DNA from: an uncultured Bacteroidales bacterium
Lineage (GTDB): Bacteria; Bacteroidota; Bacteroidia; Bacteroidales; Muribaculaceae
Length of the DNA stretch: 42,733 nucleotides
Direction of reading: 5' to 3'
Assembly (NCBI GenBank): GCA_902781045.1
Contig: CACZHT010000026.1
Location: 1-42,733 of the forward strand
Shown here: piece after piece, positions 27,864-36,762 of the stretch
How positions within the stretch are numbered: position 1 is the first letter of the stretch
Layout: each line of letters starts with the position of its first letter
The notes under the pieces: generated by a model
Told to the model about the DNA's origin: nothing
Database searches by the model: none
Seen by the model: only the letters and a program-made list of their open reading frames with translations
Position numbers and translations under genes: made by a program

Positions 27864-30608
27864 ATGCAAAAACAACTGATTCTTGGTGCAGTCCTGCTGC
27901 TGGCCTGCCTGGCCGCAAGGGCTGATGTTGAGAACCAAAACGAAATCGACTCGCTGCTGTTGCAGTGGGAGTCGACCATGGACCAGAGCCTGGACGAGGT
28001 GGTGGTCACAGGGCAGGGGAGCGCAGTGTCGAAGCGCCGACTGTCATCGAACATCACCAAACTCAGCGCCAGCGACCTCGAGCACCTGCGCACCAGCCGC
28101 ATCGACCAGATGCTGCAGAACGCGCTGCCCAACGTACAATTCACGCTCACCACAGGCCAACCCGGCACCACGTCGATGATCAAGTCGCGTGGACTGTCTT
28201 CGGCGTTCACCAACTCGACACCCGTCATCTATGTGGACGGGGTGCGCGTCGACAACCTGAACACCGGTGCATCGCTGTTCAACGTGCTGAACAACGCCTA
28301 CGGCAACATCAGCGGCCAGACCGCCGCCTCGGGTGCCATCGGCGACATCCCCATGGAGAACATCGACCACATCGAGTATGTGCCCGGTGGAGCGGCCACC
28401 ACGCTCTATGGCTCGGACGCGGCCAACGGTGTGCTGCAGATTTTCACCAAGAAGAACGGCTCGGGGCGGTTTGAGGCCAGTGTGAGCGCCCAGTTCGGTG
28501 CCAGTGTGGCCAACTCGCAATTCTACCACTTCGACCGCACCAAGCAGCTGCTGCACCAGACGGGCTTCGAACAGCGCTATGGCCTGTCAATCTCGGGCGG
28601 CAACGAGCGCATGGGCTACTCGCTCGGGGCGAGCATGAGCCAGGACCTGGGCACCATCATCCACAACGGCAACGAGCAGCGCAAGTATGACATCCGCTTC
28701 GGGTCGGCTATCACCCTGTGCGACCCGCTCAAGTACACCAACTCGTTCGGCTTTGTGGCCGAGGACTACCGGCGCAACCGCAACGGCAACCAGGGCTACT
28801 ACACCGGCCTGTGGTTTGCCGAGGGGGGGGCCGCGGCCAACTTCACCTATACCGGCACCGATGGACAGCAGCACAACTTCCCTGCCGACATCGACGCAGC
28901 CACGCCGCAAGAGTTCGAGCTGATGCGACAGTTTGTGTCGACAGCCGAGCAGCTGCAGGACCACAAGGAGTCGGTCAAGCGATTCCAGACATCGCAGCAA
29001 CTGGAGTACACCCCGCTCAAGGGCCTCACTTTCCATGCCACGCTGGGCATCGACTATCGCTACAACTCCGACAAGCTGGTCGAGACCAACCGCTATCTCA
29101 TCCACACCCAGCAGAAGCCCGCCGGCACCACCGACGCCGGCAGTGTGGCCACCTACGACCGCAACTACTATGGCATCACCGGCGAGCTCAACGGCCAGTG
29201 GAAGTGGTACAAGGACGAGCAACTGAGCAACATCCTCACCGCCGGATTCCAGTACTTCAGCACCCACGACCACCAGAGCTACTACAAGGGGCTGAACGTG
29301 CGCGACGGGTCGCGCGTGATGACGGGGGCAGGCTCTATCACCGCCGACGAGATGCTGAGCTATCTGCACAACTATGGCACATACGTCCAGGACAACTTCG
29401 GCATCCTCAACCGCTACTACCTCGACTTGGGGCTGCGCATGGACTATAACACGGCCTTCGGCGAGCAAGTGGGATGGCAGTTCTATCCCAAGGTGGGGCT
29501 GTCCTACGTCATGACCGACGAGCCGTGGATGCGCTCGCTGGTGGTGGACGGCTGGATCAACTCGCTCAAGCTCATGGGCAACTATGGTGTGGCGGGCAGC
29601 TATCCCCCGGCGTTCGAGTATCAGCGCACCATCGACATCTCGCCCTATCAAGACCAGCAGGCCAGCACATTCGGCAAGGCCGGCAACCCCAAGCTGGGGC
29701 CGGAGAAGAAGCACTCGCACGAGGTGGGCATCCAGGGCACTGTCCTGCACAACGTGCTGGACTTCGGGTTCACCTATTACTATGCCCTGACGCGCGACGC
29801 ACTGTTCAACGTGCCGCTGCTGCCGTCGTCGGGACAGGCCAGCACCTATCTGGCCAATGTGGGCAAAATCCGCAACCGTGGGGTCGAGATTTATCTCGGG
29901 GCAACTCCGGTCAACACCCGCGACTGGGGGCTGAACGTGCGAGTCTCGCTCAACACCAACGACAACAAGGTGGTCTCGACCGGCGGTCTGGTGCCGTTTG
30001 CCATCGGCGGATTCTCGTCGCGTACCATCGTCACGGTGGTCGAGGAGGGCAAGTCGGTGGGCTTCTTGCGCGGAACGGCCACCACGCTCAACGACGACGG
30101 CACCGTCCGTGAGACACTCTACAATCAGGACTTGGGACGCACCATCCCCACCGTCTATGGCAACTTCTCGCTCTCGGCCCGCTGGCGCAAGCTCAACCTC
30201 ATCATCTCGGGCGACTACCAGGCCGGGGCCTACGTCCACTCGTTCGATCGCCAGTTCCGCTTTGCCAAGGGCATCAAGGACGATGCCATCCCCGACGCCG
30301 CGCTGGCCGGCACCACTCAGGCCAAGTCGTGGTTGAATTTCACCAACTTCTTTGTCGAGAAGGCTGACTTCGTCAAGGTGCGCAACATTGGGCTGGACTA
30401 CACATTCACCTTTGCCCACAAGGCTTTGCGCAGCATCAACCTGGGGCTGAACATCTACAACCCTCTGTCGTGGACCAGCAGCAGTGTCGACCCCGAGGCC
30501 GTGCTGAGCGGTGCCCGCACACAGGGCGGTGTGGCCACTGGCGGCCTGAGTTACAGCAGCTACAGCCTGCCCCGGCAATATGTGTTCACGGCAAGGCTCA
30601 GTTTTTAG
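27864..30608 (+). CDS. TonB-dependent outer-membrane receptor (SusC-like)
   Basis: 914 residues. Signal peptide KQLILGAVLLLACLAARA. It lacks the N-terminal carboxypeptidase-D-like domain of the SusC at 17358 and goes straight to DEVVVTGQGSAVSKRRLSSN and the plug (about 50-190), where MIKSRGLSSAFTNSTPVIYV matches the SusC/RagA plug motif. The beta-barrel ends YVFTARLSF. First gene of a probable three-gene operon with a SusD-like lipoprotein and a nucleotide pyrophosphatase/phosphodiesterase, so the cargo may be a phosphodiester or a product of one. An upstream TTG at 27852 is in frame; ATG 27864 fits the signal peptide better. Confidence 0.88.
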   Translation: MQKQLILGAVLLLACLAARADVENQNEIDSLLLQWESTMDQSLDEVVVTGQGSAVSKRRLSSNITKLSASDLEHLRTSRIDQMLQNALPNVQFTLTTGQPGTTSMIKSRGLSSAFTNSTPVIYVDGVRVDNLNTGASLFNVLNNAYGNISGQTAASGAIGDIPMENIDHIEYVPGGAATTLYGSDAANGVLQIFTKKNGSGRFEASVSAQFGASVANSQFYHFDRTKQLLHQTGFEQRYGLSISGGNERMGYSLGASMSQDLGTIIHNGNEQRKYDIRFGSAITLCDPLKYTNSFGFVAEDYRRNRNGNQGYYTGLWFAEGGAAANFTYTGTDGQQHNFPADIDAATPQEFELMRQFVSTAEQLQDHKESVKRFQTSQQLEYTPLKGLTFHATLGIDYRYNSDKLVETNRYLIHTQQKPAGTTDAGSVATYDRNYYGITGELNGQWKWYKDEQLSNILTAGFQYFSTHDHQSYYKGLNVRDGSRVMTGAGSITADEMLSYLHNYGTYVQDNFGILNRYYLDLGLRMDYNTAFGEQVGWQFYPKVGLSYVMTDEPWMRSLVVDGWINSLKLMGNYGVAGSYPPAFEYQRTIDISPYQDQQASTFGKAGNPKLGPEKKHSHEVGIQGTVLHNVLDFGFTYYYALTRDALFNVPLLPSSGQASTYLANVGKIRNRGVEIYLGATPVNTRDWGLNVRVSLNTNDNKVVSTGGLVPFAIGGFSSRTIVTVVEEGKSVGFLRGTATTLNDDGTVRETLYNQDLGRTIPTVYGNFSLSARWRKLNLIISGDYQAGAYVHSFDRQFRFAKGIKDDAIPDAALAGTTQAKSWLNFTNFFVEKADFVKVRNIGLDYTFTFAHKALRSINLGLNIYNPLSWTSSSVDPEAVLSGARTQGGVATGGLSYSSYSLPRQYVFTARLSF

Positions 30609-30677
30609 CGGGTCGCGGCACAGTCTCGACATGCGGGGAAATTTATTCATTATAATAGGTTCTTTTTTTGCAACACA

Positions 30678-32093
30678 ATGAGATATATTAGCATCATCCT
30701 GTTGGCCATGTTGCTCACTGCTTGCGACCTGGTCAGCCCCGACAAGGTCATCAACCCCAATGTGGACGAGTCGGCGTTTCTCAATTCTGACAACCCCATG
30801 CAGACATGGGTCAACGGCACCGAGAAAGAGCTGGCATTGCACATGTCAGACTTCGTCCAGCTGATGGAGATACTGTCGGACAACTACTATAACAACTACA
30901 CGCGCTCGAGCAAGGTCTTCGACGTGCCACAACTGCTCTACACCGACGCCGATGTCACCATGCTGCAGCGGCATGTGGGCTCGCTGCGCGAGATGGCCGA
31001 CTATGGGCTGACCACCGTGGCACAGGCCGACCGCAATGTCACCCAGGAGCAACGGTTCAAGCTGCTCTGTGTCAAGGCCTACTCGTTCGTTCTGGCCGGT
31101 GACTTCTTCCGCGCCCTGCCTGTACAGAATGGCGGCGAGCTGGTCGAGTGGCGCGAGCAGATGCTGCAGGCCATGCAAGTGCTGGACCAAGCCCTGCCGC
31201 TGGCGCAGAACGACGATGACCGCGCCTTTGTGCACACACTGTCGGCCCGTGCGGCCCATCGCATCGGCGACCGCGCACTGGCCGTGAGCCACGCCCGTCA
31301 GGCGCTGGAGCTGGCTCCACAACTGCTGCGACAGGTGCAGTTCGACAGCAAGAACGGTGTGCTCAACAGCGCACAAGAGGCCATCTGGAGCTTCTGGTTC
31401 CAGCCGCTGCCGCGGCTCGACTTCCTCGACCCCAAGTACTATCAGCTGGCCAGCACCGACCAGTGCCCCATCACTCTGGCCAAGGCCGAAGAGAACTACC
31501 TGATTCTGGCCGAGGCGGCCCTGGCCGAGGGCGACCTGGCCGGAGCGCGCACCCGGCTCACCGAGCTGCTGGCCCTGGTGCAGTCGCGACCGGTGCAAGC
31601 CGGGGTCAACGACCAGCTGGAGGGGCGATACAACGGCGGACTGCGCAAGTTTCCCAACGACCCGGCCTATCGCGTGCAGGCTTCGCCCGGCGACTCGCTG
31701 CGTTCGGGGCTGATTGTCGACCGTCGGCCACCGCACCTCATCACAGTCTCGCCCATTTCGGGCACATCGGTCACACCGGCGATGATTCTCGGGCTGACCG
31801 ACCACGACAGTGCGCTAGAACTGGTCTATCTCATGCGACAGGAGATATTCTTTGCTGAGGGACGTCGCCCCGCCGACCTGGGCATCCGCATGCCCGTGTG
31901 TGAAGTCGAGGCGGCCCATGCCGGCAACTCGGCGGCATACGTCGAGGCTTGGATTCCGTCGTTTATCCCCCTGGATGGCGGACTGGACGACTTCACTGTC
32001 GATGACCAGGCACGCACGGTCACCATCACCCACAACATGAACCGCGTCATCGTCGACAATGCCCGGACAGCCGATGTCGCCCCGTTTGAGTAA
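30678..32093 (+). CDS. SusD-like lipoprotein
   Basis: 471 residues. Lipoprotein signal with lipobox LTAC (mature start CDLVSPDKVINPNVDES). It is mostly helical; KAEENYLILAEAALAEGDLA followed by GARTRLTEL is typical of the C-terminal helices of SusD-family proteins, and the early part (SDNYYNNYTRSSKVFDV) also fits. It is more diverged than the SusD at 20560 and lacks the RHERRVEL motif. It probably covers the TonB receptor encoded 69 bases upstream. An 18-base gap to the next gene indicates co-transcription. Confidence 0.75.
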   Translation: MRYISIILLAMLLTACDLVSPDKVINPNVDESAFLNSDNPMQTWVNGTEKELALHMSDFVQLMEILSDNYYNNYTRSSKVFDVPQLLYTDADVTMLQRHVGSLREMADYGLTTVAQADRNVTQEQRFKLLCVKAYSFVLAGDFFRALPVQNGGELVEWREQMLQAMQVLDQALPLAQNDDDRAFVHTLSARAAHRIGDRALAVSHARQALELAPQLLRQVQFDSKNGVLNSAQEAIWSFWFQPLPRLDFLDPKYYQLASTDQCPITLAKAEENYLILAEAALAEGDLAGARTRLTELLALVQSRPVQAGVNDQLEGRYNGGLRKFPNDPAYRVQASPGDSLRSGLIVDRRPPHLITVSPISGTSVTPAMILGLTDHDSALELVYLMRQEIFFAEGRRPADLGIRMPVCEVEAAHAGNSAAYVEAWIPSFIPLDGGLDDFTVDDQARTVTITHNMNRVIVDNARTADVAPFE

Positions 32094-32111
32094 CATTTTT
32101 TCGCCAGACAA

Positions 32112-33407
32112 ATGAAGCATTTGAGACAAATATCCCTGCTAGTGGCAATGGCGTTGGCCATAGCTGCCGCAGCGGTTCAGCCGCACTATGTCATCCTCAT
32201 CACCATCGACGGACTGCGGGCCGAGATGATCGACGAGCCCACCATGCCGACCCCCTTCTTGAAGATGATGAGCCGCGACGGCCTGCGCATCGGGCGCGTC
32301 ATCGGTGTGCCGCCGGCCGCCACCTATCCCTCGCACACCACACTGGTCACCGGCGAGTTGCCCGCCCGGCACCGCGTGTTCTACAACCGTCCATTCTTGT
32401 GGAACAAGGACACGGCACGCATCAGCTACTGGTGGGCCGACTCCATCGCTGTGCCCACCATCTGGCAACGCGCCCACGAGGCGGGCATGACCACGGCATC
32501 GCTCTTCTGGCCCACATCCACCGGCAGCCCTTACATCGACTACAACGTGCCAGAGTTCTGGTCGCTGGACTACAGCTGTGACCAGATGGCCTACATCAAG
32601 CCCTATTGCACACCCGTGGGCATCCTCGACGAGTTGGAGCAGAACGCATGCGGCCGCCTGGACAACATCACCTATCAGGCCGGGTCGCTGCAACGCGACG
32701 GACGCACCGCAGCCATGGCCAACTACCTGATGAACCACTACCAGCCGCGGCTCATGACCATCCACCTCATCACCACTGACTACAGCCAGCACGACCTGGG
32801 CACCATGAGCCAGCGACTACTGCAAGACGTGGCCAGCGCCGACCATGCCGTGGGCACCATCGTCGAGAACTTGCGGCTCACCGGCCGCCTCGACAGCACA
32901 CTGCTCATCGTCACGGGCGACCACGGCTTCTGCGACTATCACCAGACGCTCAGTCCCAACGTGTGGCTCACCCGCGCCGGCCTGCTGAGCGAGCAGCCCG
33001 GCGGCAAGTGGCAAGCCTGCTTCTACGGCGGGGGCAACACCAGCTTCCTCTATCTGCGCAAGGCCGATGACCGCAAGACCCTGCGGCGCGTGCGCCGGCT
33101 GCTCGACGAGTTGCCACCTGCCGAGCGCGCGCTGTTCCGCATCGTCGAGAAGGACGAGCTCACCGCCCTGGGGGCCGACCCGGCCGCTGCACTGGCCATC
33201 GAGCCGGTGGTGGGAGTCGCTGTCACCAACGCCCGCACCGGCCAGGTGGTCGAGCACAAGCGTGGCGGCACGCACGGCTTCGTCAGCGGACACGACCCCA
33301 CGACGCTCATCGCCTATGGCCCCGGCATCACCCCCGGTTGTCAGGACACCATCCGCCAGACGGCCATCGCCCCCTGGATACTGTCGCTGCTGGGCATCAA
33401 TCCCTAG
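32112..33407 (+). CDS. Ectonucleotide pyrophosphatase/phosphodiesterase (NPP-type, alkaline phosphatase superfamily)
   Basis: 431 residues with signal peptide (ISLLVAMALAIAAAAVQP). Exported two-zinc hydrolase of phosphodiester or pyrophosphate bonds. Metal and catalytic residues in the expected order: D33 (LITIDGLRAEM), nucleophile T76 (ATYPSHTTLVTG), D223 and H227 (TTDYSQHDLG), D270 and H271 (VTGDHGF), and H388 (RGGTHGFVSG). NPP relatives act on nucleotides, nucleotide sugars or choline phosphodiesters; the sequence alone does not tell which. It ends the operon with a TonB receptor and a SusD-like protein, suggesting it processes the cargo in the periplasm or at the surface. Confidence 0.92.
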   Translation: MKHLRQISLLVAMALAIAAAAVQPHYVILITIDGLRAEMIDEPTMPTPFLKMMSRDGLRIGRVIGVPPAATYPSHTTLVTGELPARHRVFYNRPFLWNKDTARISYWWADSIAVPTIWQRAHEAGMTTASLFWPTSTGSPYIDYNVPEFWSLDYSCDQMAYIKPYCTPVGILDELEQNACGRLDNITYQAGSLQRDGRTAAMANYLMNHYQPRLMTIHLITTDYSQHDLGTMSQRLLQDVASADHAVGTIVENLRLTGRLDSTLLIVTGDHGFCDYHQTLSPNVWLTRAGLLSEQPGGKWQACFYGGGNTSFLYLRKADDRKTLRRVRRLLDELPPAERALFRIVEKDELTALGADPAAALAIEPVVGVAVTNARTGQVVEHKRGGTHGFVSGHDPTTLIAYGPGITPGCQDTIRQTAIAPWILSLLGINP

Positions 33408-33527
33408 CCGCCAGTGCGACGAGACGATGATGCTGATGGCTATATCGGGCTGGCGGTAGCTTGAGATGGAGTGGGCGCGGCTGGAGGTGGAAATGTCACT
33501 TTTTCACTAAGAAAATGGCCCGCAAAC

Positions 33528-33558
33528 TTGGATTATTGCATTTTTTATGCTACCTTTG
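33528..33558 (+). promoter_or_regulatory. Promoter of the Rpn-like gene
   Basis: TTG at 33528-33530, 20 bases, then TACCTTTG at 33551-33558: a close match to the Bacteroidales consensus. Leader of about 23 bases. Confidence 0.7.
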
Positions 33559-33587
33559 CCTTCCGAAAAATCCTAATCGACACAATC

Positions 33588-34598
33588 ATGGCAGACAAGG
33601 TCACCTATATCGACCCCAGCGTATATGGATCCGAGCGGTATATCAATCCTTACACTGACTTCGGATTCAAGAAGCTCTTTGGCACTGAGATGAACAAGGA
33701 CTTGCTCATCAGCTTTCTCAACGCCTTGTTCGATAACAAGCGCAAACGCATTGTCGACATTGAGTATATCAACCCCGAGAACCTGGGTGACGGCTATGGC
33801 GACCGCCGCTCGGTGTTTGACGTCTACTGCTCGACCAAGGACGGCAGCCGGTTCATTGTCGAGATGCAGAAGGCCGAGCAGTCCTACTTCAAGGACCGCT
33901 GCCTGTACTACTCGAGCTTTGCCATCCGCGACCAGGCCTCCAAGGGCAAGCACTGGGACTACCATCTGGATGATGTCTACACCATTGGCATCCTCAACTT
34001 CAAGTTCCCGGACAACGAGTATCCCGAGGACAGTTTCCGTCACGAGGTCAAGCTCAAGGATGTGGAGGACAACCACGTGTTCTACGACAAGCTCACCTTT
34101 GTGTACCTGGAGATGCCCAAGTTCACCAAGACAGAGGCCGAACTTGAGACCATGTTCGACAAGTGGATGTTCGCTCTGCGCAACCTGGCGCTGCTGTTCG
34201 ACCGCCCCAAGGCGTTGCAGGAGCGCGTGTTCAAGAAGCTGTTCAAGCAGGCCGAGATAGCACAGTACAACCCGGTGGAGCGGCGCCGCTATGCAGCCAG
34301 TCTGAAAGAGTACTGGGACTATAACAGCATCATGGAGACGGCAGCGCGCAAGGGCATGAAGCAGGGTCTGGAACAGGGCATCGCTGAAGGTTATGAGCAA
34401 GGCATGGCTCAGGGCATGGCCCAGGGCATTGAGAAAGGCATGGCTCAGGGCATTGAGAAAGGCATGGCTCAGGGCATTGAGACCACCAAACTCGACACTG
34501 CCCGCAAGATGAAGTCGGACGGCATGCCCATTGACCTCATCGCTAAGTATACAGGCTTGACCGCCGATGAGATTGCAGCCCTGCAAAGCCAGGATTAG
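33588..34598 (+). CDS. Rpn / PDDEXK_2-family nuclease-like protein
   Basis: 336 residues. Member of the Rpn (recombination-promoting nuclease) / PD-(D/E)XK transposase-like family. The N-terminal motif INPYTDFGFKKLFGTEMNKD is diagnostic, and the nuclease core has D78 (SVFDVYC) and E92-x-Q94 (FIVEMQKAEQ), the D...ExQ form of the site. Members cut DNA in vitro; their cellular role is unsettled, with proposals in recombination and phage defence. Residues about 260-302 are a Gln/Gly-rich repeat (EQGMAQGMAQGIEKGMAQGI) encoded by a tandem 24-base repeat, then a small helical end (DGMPIDLIAKYTGLTADEIA). The frame is open from 33471, but the promoter at 33528-33558 lies inside that extension, so ATG 33588 is the start. 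Monocistronic. Confidence 0.88.
   Translation: MADKVTYIDPSVYGSERYINPYTDFGFKKLFGTEMNKDLLISFLNALFDNKRKRIVDIEYINPENLGDGYGDRRSVFDVYCSTKDGSRFIVEMQKAEQSYFKDRCLYYSSFAIRDQASKGKHWDYHLDDVYTIGILNFKFPDNEYPEDSFRHEVKLKDVEDNHVFYDKLTFVYLEMPKFTKTEAELETMFDKWMFALRNLALLFDRPKALQERVFKKLFKQAEIAQYNPVERRRYAASLKEYWDYNSIMETAARKGMKQGLEQGIAEGYEQGMAQGMAQGIEKGMAQGIEKGMAQGIETTKLDTARKMKSDGMPIDLIAKYTGLTADEIAALQSQD
34413..34481 (+). repeat. 24-base tandem repeat inside the Rpn-like gene
   Basis: Units at 34413-34436, 34437-34460 and partial 34461-34481, differing at one base. Each codes GMAQGIEK. Length is a multiple of three, so copy number can change without a frameshift. Confidence 0.85.
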
Positions 34599-34639
34599 CT
34601 GTGCCAACAGGTTGAATAGCAGGCGGGCAAACTATGGTA

Positions 34640-34679
34640 AACCGGCAGGGGTGCGCTTTTGCACACATCCCTGCCGGTT
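34640..34679 (+). terminator. Terminator of the Rpn-like gene
   Basis: AACCGGCAGGG (34640-34650) pairs exactly with 34669-34679, with a smaller inner stem GTGC/GCAC. Followed by TGTTCTAGTGTT. It may also end the convergent esterase gene. Confidence 0.7.
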
Positions 34680-34755
34680 GTTCTAGTGTTGTGTTAAGAC
34701 GATTAGTTACAGATTGAATAGGCATGAATTGTTGCAGGTGACCCCGGAGAAACGG

Positions 34756-35898
34756 TCACTTGAACAACAAGGGAACGAACTGGGCCAGATAGTGGCGCCA
34801 GTTGCGCCACTCGTGGCCGCCGCCGCTCTCGACATAGGTGTAGCGGTGGCCGTTGCGGTCGAGCAAAGCGCGGAACTCCCGGTTGGGCTCGTAGAGGAAG
34901 TCATCCTTGCCGATGGCCACCCAGTAGAGTTTGTTGCCCTGACGGAATTGCTCGGCCAACTTCTGCTCGAGGTTGTCGTAGATGGGCGACTGCACACCCT
35001 TCATGGGGCGGATGGCTGCCGAGAACAAACCCACATAACCGAAGTCCTTGGGACGGTTGGCGCTGATGTAGAGCGAGTGGAATCCGCCCATCGACAGGCC
35101 GGCGATGGCGCGGCCCGACTGCTGGCCAGTGGTGCGGTAGTGCCGCTCGACATACTCCATGATGTCGCTGAACGACGACTCAAACGAACCCTCCATCCAC
35201 TGCTTGTGCTGGAACGTCGGGGTCACCAGGCCGCGCTGGTCGCTGCCAGGGGCGGCCTGCTCGTCGACATTGCCGTTGGGCATCACCACAATCATGGGCA
35301 CGGCCTGCCCACTGGCGATGAGATTGTCCAGCACCTGCGCCGCCTGGCCCTGGTGCAGCCACGCCGTCTCGTCGCCGCCCGAGCCGTGCAGCAGGTAGAG
35401 CACCGGGTAGTGCCCCTTGCCCTGCTCATAGCCCGCAGGCGTGTAGACCATCATGCGGCGCGACTTGCCCACACGCGGCGAGTCGTACCACACGGCACTG
35501 ACCTGGCCGTGAGGCACATCCTGCGCTTGGTAGACCAGCGGTTGGCCGCCGTCCACAAAGAACATGCTCTTGACCGTGGCCACGTCGCGCATGGTGTAGA
35601 CATTGTTGGGGTCGAGCGTCTTCACACCGTCCACCACAAAGTTGTAGAGATACAGGTCGGGAGCCAGTGCCCCGGTGGTGAACGCCCACACGCCAGCCGT
35701 GTCGCGCTCCAGCGGCCACAGCACGCCATAGTCCAGCTGCACCTCGACGCGCTGGGCAGCCGGTGCCTTGAGCGTGAAGGTCACTGTGTTGTCATCATTC
35801 ACACGGGGCGAACCCTTGCCGCCGCCCCACAAGGCTTGCTGTGCACTCGCCGCGAGTGCCACAACCGCCATCAATGCCAAGATTGCTTTCTGCTTCAT
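34756..35898 (-). CDS. Secreted CE1-type esterase with N-terminal E-set domain
   Basis: 380 residues with signal peptide KQKAILALMAVVALAASAQ. Residues about 30-115 form a CBM48/E-set-like beta domain (VTFTLKAPAAQRVEVQLDYG), as in bacterial feruloyl and acetyl esterases; about 130-380 is an esterase D / CE1 alpha/beta hydrolase. Catalytic S269 in GLSMGG, H362 in SGGGHEW, and probably D332 or D333. YPVLYLLHGSGGDETAW and MPNGN are also typical. Likely removes feruloyl or acetyl groups from plant glycans; the substrate is not certain. The frame extends to 35961 but the promoter at 35915-35947 lies inside that extension, so ATG 35898 is used. Transcribed alone. Confidence 0.88.
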   Translation of the reverse strand: MKQKAILALMAVVALAASAQQALWGGGKGSPRVNDDNTVTFTLKAPAAQRVEVQLDYGVLWPLERDTAGVWAFTTGALAPDLYLYNFVVDGVKTLDPNNVYTMRDVATVKSMFFVDGGQPLVYQAQDVPHGQVSAVWYDSPRVGKSRRMMVYTPAGYEQGKGHYPVLYLLHGSGGDETAWLHQGQAAQVLDNLIASGQAVPMIVVMPNGNVDEQAAPGSDQRGLVTPTFQHKQWMEGSFESSFSDIMEYVERHYRTTGQQSGRAIAGLSMGGFHSLYISANRPKDFGYVGLFSAAIRPMKGVQSPIYDNLEQKLAEQFRQGNKLYWVAIGKDDFLYEPNREFRALLDRNGHRYTYVESGGGHEWRNWRHYLAQFVPLLFK

Positions 35899-35914
35899 GT
35901 AGCGATATTTTTTG

Positions 35915-35947
35915 CAAAGGTAATGCCAACCGGGCCATATCTCCAAA
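35915..35947 (-). promoter_or_regulatory. Promoter of the esterase gene
   Basis: On the minus strand TTTG (35947-35944), 21 bases, then TACCTTTG (35922-35915). Excellent consensus match; the leader is only about 10 bases. Confidence 0.75.
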
Positions 35948-35983
35948 TATTTCTGCCACAACTGCCAACCATGATGCCTTGGA

Positions 35984-36065
35984 TGGCGGATTGGGGACGG
36001 TTCTTTTTCGCCAAAAGTTAAAGCGAATTAACTTTTGGCGAAAAAGAACCGTCCCCAATCCGCCA
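35984..36065. repeat. Perfect 38-base inverted repeat (REP-like)
   Basis: Two 38-base arms (35984-36021 and 36028-36065) are exact reverse complements around the 6-base loop AGCGAA. The arm contains GGGGACGGTTCTTTTTCGCC. Direct copies of the arm occur at 41219-41256 (full), 40985-41005 and 41308-41332 (partial). Placed between the Toprim-like gene stop and the esterase promoter, it may also act as a terminator. Confidence 0.92.
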
Positions 36066-36093
36066 AAAGATGTCCAAGAGATCTGAATGATGG

Positions 36094-36660
36094 CTAGTCG
36101 GGCGGGAGCCCCTCGAGGTAGCTGGGCAGGAGGTTGAGTTGCCTGAGCAGTGCGATGGGGTCGCCGCCCCAGCGGTTGTAGAACGTGACCCATGCGTTGC
36201 CAGGCAGCGTCATCAGCGTGTTGGTGTCCCAATCGATGGCGGGTGGATAGATGCCAGCCAGGTCTTTGAGCGAGCGGTCGACCGCCCAGTTGCAGGGTGC
36301 CCCGCCGAGCGGTGGCATGGCATCGAGCCACTGTGTGCACTGCCTGGCTGTGGGCATGAAGAACACGTCGCGGTTGATAAGCGGCTCCAGATGTCTGTCG
36401 GTGAGCACTTCGTCGCCAGTGGCTACCCATATCCCCTTGCGGTCATACAGTTGCACATTCCTGGCACCACACATCACGGCAGTGAGGTAGTTAGCTACCA
36501 CATAGACTAGCCTATCTGGGTAAGTCTCAAGCAATTGCATGCCCAGCAGTGGTCGCTCCTTGCGGCGGACGGCTGTCTCGTAGTAGTGCAGCATGTTGCT
36601 GTCGCCCAGCACCGCTTTGAGCAGGGCGAACATTTTGAGTTTATCATGGTAATCAATCAT
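36094..36660 (-). CDS. Toprim/DUF6371-like protein fragment
   Basis: 188 residues, no signal peptide. The middle part (LVYVVANYLTAVMCGARNVQ, GIWVATGDEVLTDRHLEPLI, RDVFFMPTARQCTQWLDAM) resembles the Toprim-like half of DUF6371 proteins found in Bacteroidales mobile elements, where the pattern is VESEKTAxIM...IWLATGG...LxGRxVxLFPD. Here the expected VESEKTA reads VVANYLTA and LFPD reads FMPT, so acidic Toprim residues appear lost, and the zinc-finger N-terminus is absent. It is therefore either a degenerate primase fragment or a small relative with another role. It follows the RepA-like ATPase gene on the same strand, which is the usual partner. Homology is by eye. Confidence 0.55.
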   Translation of the reverse strand: MIDYHDKLKMFALLKAVLGDSNMLHYYETAVRRKERPLLGMQLLETYPDRLVYVVANYLTAVMCGARNVQLYDRKGIWVATGDEVLTDRHLEPLINRDVFFMPTARQCTQWLDAMPPLGGAPCNWAVDRSLKDLAGIYPPAIDWDTNTLMTLPGNAWVTFYNRWGGDPIALLRQLNLLPSYLEGLPPD

Positions 36661-36691
36661 TGTAGTTGTGTTTACAGGATGAGCAGTGTTT

Positions 36692-36756
36692 TGTCCAGTT
36701 TGTCCAGTTTTGTCCAGTCTGTCCAGCTACTGTATTTTCTGGACAGACTGGACAAG
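36692..36756. repeat. TGTCCAG nonamer array with inverted copies
   Basis: Four TGTCCAGNN units start at 36692, 36701, 36711 and 36720 (spacing 9, 10, 9), then after about 12 bases two inverted units CTGGACANN at 36739 and 36748. Bases 36711-36726 and 36739-36754 are a perfect 16-base inverted repeat, so the array can form a hairpin between the RepA-like stop (36763) and the next gene's start (36660). Confidence 0.85.
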
Positions 36757-36762
36757 GCGCGA

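Noticed and set aside
33404..33460. Inverted repeat CCGCCAG/CTGGCGG after the NPP gene as terminator
   Set aside because: Only 7 perfect pairs with a 35-base loop and no T tract; too weak to call.
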